From positions 1 through 24,979 of the forward strand of contig CAKSPN010000005.1 in assembly GCA_934481375.1 (NCBI GenBank): a DNA stretch of 24,979 nucleotides. Reading direction: 5' to 3'. Source of the stretch: an uncultured Clostridia bacterium (lineage in GTDB: Bacteria; Bacillota; Clostridia; UBA1381). The stretch's first letter is position 1. Each line of letters begins with the position of its first letter. The position numbers and the translations under genes were made by a program. Below are positions 6,960-13,061 of the stretch, in pieces. The notes below the pieces were generated by a model. The model ran no database searches. It was not told where the DNA came from and saw nothing but the letters and a program-made list of their open reading frames with translations.

Positions 6960-7937
6960 TTATCCGTTTATCTTCTTTAAAAACTTTTCGTGCGCCGCTC
7001 TTAACTCCTCGGCTTTTTCCTCCGGAGCGGTCGGGTTGCAGTGCGCCCATGCACCCGTTTCCGATGATGCGTTGAACTTAATCTTTTCCTTGCTTCTCAT
7101 CGGCGGATAGAATGCAATATGGAAATGATAGTAATCCGATGCGTCCTCGCCGTTTACGGGGTTCTGATACATACACATCATATACGGGAACGTGTAGTCA
7201 AACAGGCTGTCGAGCATACCTGCCGTTTCCTTTAATATGTTTGCAAGATTGTTTTTCTCACGCTCGGTCATCTGCGTAAGGTTCTGGAAATGTCTTTTTG
7301 CGCCTATGTACACACCGTACGGATATTCGCTGAAGAACGGCAAAAACGTTACAAAATCCTCGTTCTCGAAGATAATTCTTCTTCCGTCCTTAATTTCGTC
7401 CTCCATCATATCGCAGATAAGGCACGAGCCGTTATCATGGAAATGCTCCTTGCAGGACGCCATTTCAAGCTCAAGCTTTTTCGGCACTACCGAATAGCCG
7501 TATATCTGACCGTGCGGATGCGGCATTGTTACGCCGACTGCCGCTCCTCTGTTCTCGAATATGAACACGTACTTTATATGTTCGTCCTTGCTTATTTCCG
7601 TAAAGCGCTCCGTCCACAAATCAACCAGTTCTCTTATGTGCGGTTCGGGAAGCTCGGGAAGCGTTACCGTATGCTCGGGCGAATAGAGTATTACCTCGCA
7701 TTTGCCGTATGCGGGCTTTGTTTTATATATTCTTGTTTCCACATCGTCCGGAACGGGCGGATTTTGCGATAATGCCGGGAAGTCATTATCATACTTATAC
7801 ACCGTAAACTTATCGGGCACTTTTCCCGATCCCGGACAAAACGGACACCAATCCTTAGGCATCTGCGGTCTGTTCTGACGGTTCGATGCAACCATAACCC
7901 AATCCTTAACCAACGGGTTCCAACGTAATTCTGCCAT
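6960..7937 (-). CDS. galT: galactose-1-phosphate uridylyltransferase (HIT superfamily)
   Basis: The Leloir enzyme moves UMP between UDP-glucose and galactose-1-phosphate. The 325-residue cytosolic protein has the class I GalT features: RWNPLVKDWVMVASNR near the N-terminus, a zinc-ligand type CPFC (31-34), the active-site motif HPHGQ (140-144) whose second His carries the uridylyl intermediate, and a C-terminal HFHIAFYPP segment. An AGGGGG ribosome site precedes the ATG. It stands alone: a strong terminator follows it and a divergent GH20-like gene lies upstream. No galK or galE is in the window. The divergent glycosidase suggests that galactose released from glycan oligosaccharides is one source. 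The family call is secure. Confidence 0.93.
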   Translation of the reverse strand: MAELRWNPLVKDWVMVASNRQNRPQMPKDWCPFCPGSGKVPDKFTVYKYDNDFPALSQNPPVPDDVETRIYKTKPAYGKCEVILYSPEHTVTLPELPEPHIRELVDLWTERFTEISKDEHIKYVFIFENRGAAVGVTMPHPHGQIYGYSVVPKKLELEMASCKEHFHDNGSCLICDMMEDEIKDGRRIIFENEDFVTFLPFFSEYPYGVYIGAKRHFQNLTQMTEREKNNLANILKETAGMLDSLFDYTFPYMMCMYQNPVNGEDASDYYHFHIAFYPPMRSKEKIKFNASSETGAWAHCNPTAPEEKAEELRAAHEKFLKKING

Positions 7938-7971
7938 TTTAAAAATCCCCCTTGAATTTTATTACCTATAT

Positions 7972-8000
7972 ATTATATAGCTGTTTTCGCCGTATGTCAA
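7972..8000 (-). promoter_or_regulatory. consensus sigma-A promoter of galT
   Basis: On the minus strand TTGACA (7995-8000), a 17-base spacer, and TATAAT (7972-7977) form a perfect sigma-A promoter about 35 bases upstream of the galT ATG. The -10 box is embedded in a perfect 15-base dyad (7966-7980, CTATATA and its complement around one base), which could be an operator or simple AT symmetry. Confidence 0.85.
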
Positions 8001-8062
8001 TAAATTTTGTCATTTTTTTGCCGAAAACCTTTTATGCGGAATTGTTGATGTTGTATGCGCCA

Positions 8063-8087
8063 AGGACAAGGATTGTCCTGATTTTTT
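8063..8087 (+). promoter_or_regulatory. palindrome between the divergent galT and GH20 promoters
   Basis: A perfect 7-bp inverted repeat AGGACAA-GGA-TTGTCCT (8063-8079) lies between the two divergent promoters. On the plus strand it is followed by GA and six T (8082-8087), which resembles a short intrinsic terminator, yet no plus-strand gene precedes it. It may be a shared operator or the end of a short transcript. Function is unproven. Confidence 0.4.
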
Positions 8088-8125
8088 CAGCATTATTACA
8101 ATTGGGTAACAATGCCGAAAAAGCC

Positions 8126-8154
8126 TTGACCTTGCCCGTCTTATGCTGTATATT
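8126..8154 (+). promoter_or_regulatory. sigma-A promoter of the GH20-like gene
   Basis: TTGACC (8126-8131), a 17-base spacer and TATATT (8149-8154) lie 45 bases upstream of the ATG at 8200, giving a short leader with a GGAG ribosome site. It points away from the galT promoter. Confidence 0.75.
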
Positions 8155-8199
8155 GTAACTGAAATTTAATGCCGCACAGGCGGCGGAACGGAGATTGTT

Positions 8200-9666
8200 A
8201 TGAAAATTTATCCAATGCCGTACAAATACGACGAAAAAGACGAATTTTTTGTTTTTTCGGAAAAGCTTACCGTTAAATACAACGAGGATTTTCCCAAAGA
8301 AAGAACACTTACGCTCCTTGCGGAGCTTTGGAGCAATTTTACGGGAGCAATGACCGAAATAGAATTTGTGAGAGACGCATCGCTTTTGCCTCACACATTT
8401 TCGGCAGGCGGAGTTACAGCCGTATGCCCCGATGAATTTGAACACGCAATATCGGTAACAACGGCAGGCTTCGGCGCAGCCGCAAAGGGATACAAAGGAC
8501 TTATCCACGCTTTCTGCACGCTTTTACAGATTATACAGCCCGAGCGCATCGATAATGAGGACTTCAAAAAATTCCATATGTCCTGCTGTGATGTATTTGA
8601 CAAGCCGTCAATAGCTTTCAGATGCTTCCACATTTCATTCCTGCCCGGTATGTTTACAACGGTACAGCAGACAATACGTATGTGCGGACTTATGAAATAT
8701 TCGCATATACTGATAGAATTTTTCGGAACAATGGAATTTGACTGCTTAAAGGAGCTTTCCTACAAGGGCGCATACAAAAAAGACCAAATACGTCCGCTTA
8801 TAGAGGAGGCGCAGGCGCTTGGACTTGAGCTTGTGCCGATGTTCAATCACCTCGGACACGCCGCCTCGGCAGACAACTCAACGGGCGTTCATGTTGTATT
8901 GAACCAAGCTCCGCATATGGCGGCGCTGTTTGAGCCGGACGGCTGGACATTCTGCCTTTCCAATCCGCAGACAAAGGCGCTTTTAAAGAGCATACGCCGT
9001 GAGCTTATCGAGCTTTGCGGTGACGGAAAGTTCTTCCATATGGGCGGCGACGAGGCGCACAGCCTTGGAACGTGCGACGTATGCCGCAAAACTCCGCCCG
9101 AAAAGCTGTATGCAGATTATGTAAATGAGGTTGCCGAGGAGATGAAAGCCGAAGGCAGACGTGTTATCATATGGGGAGAAACAATGCTCGAGCATGACCG
9201 CTGGAGATACCACACCGACAGTTTCGGACACAAGTACGAGGCAAGCGAAGGCACACCGCCGACCGCCTACAAGGCTCTCGATATGCTTGACAAGAGCGTT
9301 ATAATAAACGACTGGCAGTATGAAATATGGGACGACAACGTTATAACAAGCGAATACTTAAAGCAAAAGGGATTTGACGTTATAACCGCCTCCGCAACAG
9401 AGGTTAAAAACACGGACGCACTCTGCAAAGCTGTAAGAAAGCACGGGTATTTCGGACATATGCAGACAGTATGGTCGAAAAAGTTCCTGCCGATACTTAT
9501 AACACGCGGAGGAACGTCATCATGGTCGGAAAACCTTGATGCAATTGACAAGCTCGAAAGAGGAGAACACAATTTTGTGCGCCAGTATATGCTTATGGGA
9601 CACAGAAGCGGTGATTTACTGAGAAAAGTTCTGCCGGAAGCGGAACTGGAATTTTCAGTAGTATAA
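8200..9666 (+). CDS. cytosolic GH20-like beta-N-acetylhexosaminidase
   Basis: The 488-residue protein carries the GH20 catalytic signature HMGGDEA at 280-286. D284-E285 match the acid pair used in substrate-assisted catalysis on N-acetyl-hexosaminides. Upstream blocks FHISFLPGMF (143-152) and LVPMFNHLGH (211-220) fit the TIM barrel, and residues 1-125 resemble the small N-terminal GH20b-type domain. There is no signal peptide, so it acts inside the cell on imported oligosaccharides, releasing GlcNAc or GalNAc. The sequence is divergent from well-known GH20 enzymes, so specificity is uncertain. It is the only plus-strand gene here, divergent from galT, and ends at a strong bidirectional terminator. 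Promoter and ribosome site are both visible. Family assignment is good. The exact substrate is an inference. Confidence 0.82.
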   Translation: MKIYPMPYKYDEKDEFFVFSEKLTVKYNEDFPKERTLTLLAELWSNFTGAMTEIEFVRDASLLPHTFSAGGVTAVCPDEFEHAISVTTAGFGAAAKGYKGLIHAFCTLLQIIQPERIDNEDFKKFHMSCCDVFDKPSIAFRCFHISFLPGMFTTVQQTIRMCGLMKYSHILIEFFGTMEFDCLKELSYKGAYKKDQIRPLIEEAQALGLELVPMFNHLGHAASADNSTGVHVVLNQAPHMAALFEPDGWTFCLSNPQTKALLKSIRRELIELCGDGKFFHMGGDEAHSLGTCDVCRKTPPEKLYADYVNEVAEEMKAEGRRVIIWGETMLEHDRWRYHTDSFGHKYEASEGTPPTAYKALDMLDKSVIINDWQYEIWDDNVITSEYLKQKGFDVITASATEVKNTDALCKAVRKHGYFGHMQTVWSKKFLPILITRGGTSSWSENLDAIDKLERGEHNFVRQYMLMGHRSGDLLRKVLPEAELEFSVV

Positions 9667-9685
9667 AAAACACAGAATAAACATT

Positions 9686-9733
9686 AAAACAGGCTGCAGA
9701 CAAACCTTAGACGGTTTGTCTGCAGCCTGTTTT
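9686..9733 (+). terminator. bidirectional terminator between convergent genes
   Basis: A perfect 17-bp inverted repeat (9690-9706 and 9713-9729) with loop TTAGAC is followed by TTTT on the plus strand (9730-9733). On the minus strand it is followed by TTTT (complement of 9686-9689). It therefore serves both the GH20-like gene and the convergent GH106-like gene ending at 9767. Its arm contains CTGCAGACAAACC, which shares a core with the galT terminator. Confidence 0.92.
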
Positions 9734-9766
9734 CTATGATTGGGGAGAACCTGAATTGCATCGTTA

Positions 9767-12700
9767 CTACCGCATTATTTCTATAACGGGCGACGATATT
9801 ACTCCCATATCCTTTAAGCAGTATTCATAGCTCCATCTGCTTCCCTCGGTGTACCACTCGCCCGGACCTATCCAGTCCTTTTGGTAATCGCACATATGGA
9901 GCGCTCCGAACGAATTATGTCTGTTTCCGAAACATTTTATGCGTATGGTGTGCTTTCCTTTTTCAAGATGTCCCATATTGACCTTATACGGAGCAAACGC
10001 AAGCTTTTGCGGTTCCTTGTCATCAACGGAAACCTCGAGCAGTGCGCCCCTGTAGCGTGAAACGGTTATCTGCACTTCTCCGCTCTCGTTTGTTTCAAAT
10101 TCAGCCTCGTACAGGAGATTTCCGCCGTAGAACGGCATGCCCTGATTTGTTACCGTTCCGAAGCCTATTCTCTCCTCCGGTTCAATCAAGGTCTTTTCCG
10201 TACCGCACAGCTTAACCCCGAAATTACCGAGGAGGAAATAATTCTCCAATCCCAGCGCTCTTCCGAGCGGAGTTTTTATCAAAAGCTCGTTTCTGCCTTT
10301 CTTTACGGGCGGAAGATCCATTGTGTGTATACTCCTGTCAGTAAAATATCCGTTTACTTTTATTTCAACCTTTTCACCGTTGAAGTAAACCTCCTCGGCT
10401 TCCTCAAAAGCGAGCCTTACGTTTGTTTCGATATTGCTGTCAAAGGTAAAGCGCAGTGTCGGAAAAACTGTAATTTTTTCCTTGCCGACAGTCCACGGCT
10501 GTGCGCCCTCACCGCTTGCAAGCGGATAATCGTGGCGTTTGCGTATCTTTTGGTCTATACGCAAAATTTCCTCCGTGTCTTCAAAGTTCACGCCGTCCTC
10601 CGACCATTGCGCCATATCAAGCACAAGAACGTTGTCCTCCTCACGCTTGCAGTCAACAGCACCCTTGAAATCTATTGTTTCAACCGACTGCTTTTCTTTC
10701 TCCGCTTTCGGCAGTACGCTTTCCTCGTCGCACATCTTTATCAGCAGACTGTCGGAGCTGTATATGGTGCGTTCCGTAATGGTATATCCCTCCGCATACG
10801 GATATTGAGGGAGCTCCTCATATTTATGCGGAAGCGGCTCCTCCTCGCCGGTAATCGTATTCAAAAGATACGGGTACTTCTTGCCCCTTATATATATTGT
10901 TATGTGCTGGGCGTCGACAATATCGGGATTTGTATTATACTCATGGTGAGCAATGAATACATATCTGTCATTGCCGTCGGCTCTTTCGCCGTATATGAGA
11001 TTATTCGCCTCACTGCCGTCGTCATTTTGTATTTTTACCGTGCGGAAACGATGCAACTCCGAATAAAGATTGGGCGAAACACTGTTTACCGCACCGCATT
11101 TTTTGTACAGATCATATATCTCGTCCGAAACAATTCCGTCTATCTGCGAAGGACAATCCCCTATAAAGATTATCTCTCCGCCGTTTTTCTGATACTCGTT
11201 TAAAATTTCGAGCGTTGTACGGCGCATTGTAACAAGCTGCGGTACAATCACCGCCGAATATGCCATTGCCCCCACATGCAGTTTTTTATCGCCGCTGCTT
11301 TTGTACTGCTCGGGCAAAAGTCCCTCGTTTATAAAGTCAAAGTCCAGATGGTTGAACAAAAGTCCCTCTATGACATCGGTAAACTGCTTTTCAGCCGTTT
11401 CTATCTTACTGTTTGAAACGTCTTTGTGACCGAGCATTGTCCACATGGACTCTATCGGGTGTATCACGCCGATGTTTACGACAGGCTTGCCCCGTGTGAG
11501 CACGGTGTTCACCCTTGAGATATGATCCTCAATACAGCCGTACTCCTCATACCACGGCGACTGATAGCCTATCGACGCAGGGTAGTCACGCTTTGCACAG
11601 CCTTTCATTGATACCCACGAAAGATGGAGCGCACGCTGTGTCACTCCCAAAGCTGCCTGCCAGTCGGCATGGAATTTGTGACCTCTAAAATCAAAATCCC
11701 AGCCCGTTACGCCGCATTCCTCGGAGAGCATTCCCTCCTTTGCATACTGGTGCACCACCGACTGCGCTTGTTTTGCCGTTGAAAACTCCGTCCAGTTGCA
11801 GAGCATATCGATACCCGGAATATCAAAATATTTGTACGAACGCATTGCGTCGCCTATGCCTGTTGCCTGAAGCCACAAGAACACCTCGCCGTACATATGT
11901 CCCGTATATGTAAGCCCGTCACGCTTACATCGGTCTTGGCACATAGCGCAGAACGTATTTGCAAACCTGTCCGTCAGATGCTTAAAGTATCTGTATCTTT
12001 CCGTTCTTGAGCCGTCCGCTCTGTTCCAGCGGATTTCGGGCAGTTTGTCAAGTATGGAATAGCCGTATTCGTCTTTAAAGGTTTCGTCAAAGTCGGTTGT
12101 CCATGCATAACGCATATCCTCGTCGCTGTACGACAGGGCAGGTAGCTTTATATCGCAAAAATGCGGTTCGTCGCTGAACATCATAGGCACGCTGTTGCCG
12201 AAATACTTGCCCACCGTCTTTTCGTAAGGCGGATATGTAATGTCGATAAAGTCGGAAACGGCTTTTTTCGACAGCAGATCGGCATACGTCTGATTGTTAA
12301 ACCAGCCGAGGTTTTCCGTTGTGCAGACATAAACGTACCACAGATTACCCCGTTTGCTGTCCGTTTTTTCTTTTCTGTAACGAATAAGCCTGGTGCTGTC
12401 CTCCAACGCTATATTAAAACAGCGCACAACATACGGCTCGCCCGTTTTTATTCCTCTTTCCTTGTCAACGGATTTGAGCTTCTTTTTTGTCATAAGCAGA
12501 AATTTTGAGCGGTTTTCGGGATTTTTCGTAACAAAACCGCCGGCAAATCCCGACGCATATCTGTCCTCATCATACAGATACGCAAGCATATCCTCGCTTT
12601 TTGCCTTTTCCGCACAAGCCTTTACAAGTCCCATAAATTCATCGCTCAGATACGGGACGTCAAGCCCGCTTCGTGGATGCATAAAAAATCCGCCGAAGCC

Positions 12701-12850
12701 CATTTTTTTGAAATCCTCTATCTGACGCATAAGCTCGTCCTTTTCAAGCTTGCAGTTCCACGCCCAGAACGGCGCTCCACGGTATTCGCTTGTCGGATTT
12801 TTAAAAAGCTCCATATCAAGCCTTTCCGAATTGTTATGTTTGTATATCAT
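9767..12850 (-). CDS. GH106-like glycosidase, putative alpha-L-rhamnosidase
   Basis: A 1027-residue protein without signal peptide or membrane segment, hence cytosolic. The N-terminal catalytic region has the signature of the Glyco_hydro_106 family: GAPFWAWN (25-32), GFGGFFMHPRSGL (51-63), PYLSDEFM (66-73), LYDEDRYASGFAGG (92-105). A central segment reads EECGVTGWDFDFRGHKFHADW (given here only as a landmark). The last roughly 300 residues look like beta-sandwich domains (FNGEKVEIKVNG; GNLLYEAEFETNESG), common in these multi-domain enzymes. GH106 enzymes cleave alpha-L-rhamnose from pectins such as RG-II or from glycosides. The start at 12850 is supported by GGGAG seven bases upstream. The gene sits 211 bp after the SLH glycosidase gene and ends at a bidirectional terminator. 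The family is likely, and rhamnose specificity is inferred. Confidence 0.78.
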   Translation of the reverse strand: MIYKHNNSERLDMELFKNPTSEYRGAPFWAWNCKLEKDELMRQIEDFKKMGFGGFFMHPRSGLDVPYLSDEFMGLVKACAEKAKSEDMLAYLYDEDRYASGFAGGFVTKNPENRSKFLLMTKKKLKSVDKERGIKTGEPYVVRCFNIALEDSTRLIRYRKEKTDSKRGNLWYVYVCTTENLGWFNNQTYADLLSKKAVSDFIDITYPPYEKTVGKYFGNSVPMMFSDEPHFCDIKLPALSYSDEDMRYAWTTDFDETFKDEYGYSILDKLPEIRWNRADGSRTERYRYFKHLTDRFANTFCAMCQDRCKRDGLTYTGHMYGEVFLWLQATGIGDAMRSYKYFDIPGIDMLCNWTEFSTAKQAQSVVHQYAKEGMLSEECGVTGWDFDFRGHKFHADWQAALGVTQRALHLSWVSMKGCAKRDYPASIGYQSPWYEEYGCIEDHISRVNTVLTRGKPVVNIGVIHPIESMWTMLGHKDVSNSKIETAEKQFTDVIEGLLFNHLDFDFINEGLLPEQYKSSGDKKLHVGAMAYSAVIVPQLVTMRRTTLEILNEYQKNGGEIIFIGDCPSQIDGIVSDEIYDLYKKCGAVNSVSPNLYSELHRFRTVKIQNDDGSEANNLIYGERADGNDRYVFIAHHEYNTNPDIVDAQHITIYIRGKKYPYLLNTITGEEEPLPHKYEELPQYPYAEGYTITERTIYSSDSLLIKMCDEESVLPKAEKEKQSVETIDFKGAVDCKREEDNVLVLDMAQWSEDGVNFEDTEEILRIDQKIRKRHDYPLASGEGAQPWTVGKEKITVFPTLRFTFDSNIETNVRLAFEEAEEVYFNGEKVEIKVNGYFTDRSIHTMDLPPVKKGRNELLIKTPLGRALGLENYFLLGNFGVKLCGTEKTLIEPEERIGFGTVTNQGMPFYGGNLLYEAEFETNESGEVQITVSRYRGALLEVSVDDKEPQKLAFAPYKVNMGHLEKGKHTIRIKCFGNRHNSFGALHMCDYQKDWIGPGEWYTEGSRWSYEYCLKDMGVISSPVIEIMR

Positions 12851-12905
12851 AGTGTATCTCCCTTGTTATGGTTTTGTTTTCGGGTCAGTGTGTGTCGCCG
12901 TTCGG

Positions 12906-12965
12906 GCGGTACGGCATTGCCTCCGCAGTGTACCGCGACGGTTTTGGCAGGAGCAAGCCCCTGCC
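12906..12965 (-). repeat. GC-rich palindromic repeat element in the GH106 leader
   Basis: Two hairpins lie side by side in an otherwise AT-rich gap: GCGGTAC / GTACCGC (12906-12912 with 12930-12936) and GGCAGG / CCTGCC (12946-12951 with 12960-12965, with an AGCAAGCC loop). The composition differs sharply from the flanks. It resembles small dispersed palindromic (REP-like) elements seen in gut Clostridia genomes. No U-tract follows on either strand, so it is not a standard terminator. It would be in the 5' leader if transcription starts near 12990. Confidence 0.55.
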
Positions 12966-12997
12966 CTGCGGAATGACGCGTCCCGACTCATACATAA

Positions 12998-13003
12998 ATT
13001 GTA
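12998..13003 (-). promoter_or_regulatory. possible -10 element upstream of the GH106-like gene
   Basis: TACAAT on the minus strand (12998-13003) precedes the GC-rich repeat. No convincing -35 lies 17 bases upstream, so this is a weak candidate. No intrinsic terminator is visible after the SLH glycosidase stop at 13062, so read-through from the upstream operon is equally possible. Confidence 0.25.
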
Positions 13004-13061
13004 TCACATTTTTTCCCGATAGAAAATCTTTAAAATTAACGTAAAAGTCTGAATAATTAAA

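Noticed and set aside
7952..8158. 68-codon plus-strand frame in the galT/GH20 gap
   Set aside because: It overlaps the galT promoter and runs into the GH20 promoter, has no ribosome site, and its translation looks like AT-rich noise.
8032..8508. 158-codon minus-strand frame overlapping the GH20 start
   Set aside because: Mostly antisense to the GH20 coding sequence. The cysteine- and lysine-rich translation matches nothing, and no ribosome site supports it.
10325..11203. 292-codon open frame on the plus strand inside the GH106-like gene
   Set aside because: It is fully antisense to a gene with clear family motifs. Its translation is hydrophobic and of unusual composition with no recognisable domain, typical of a shadow frame.
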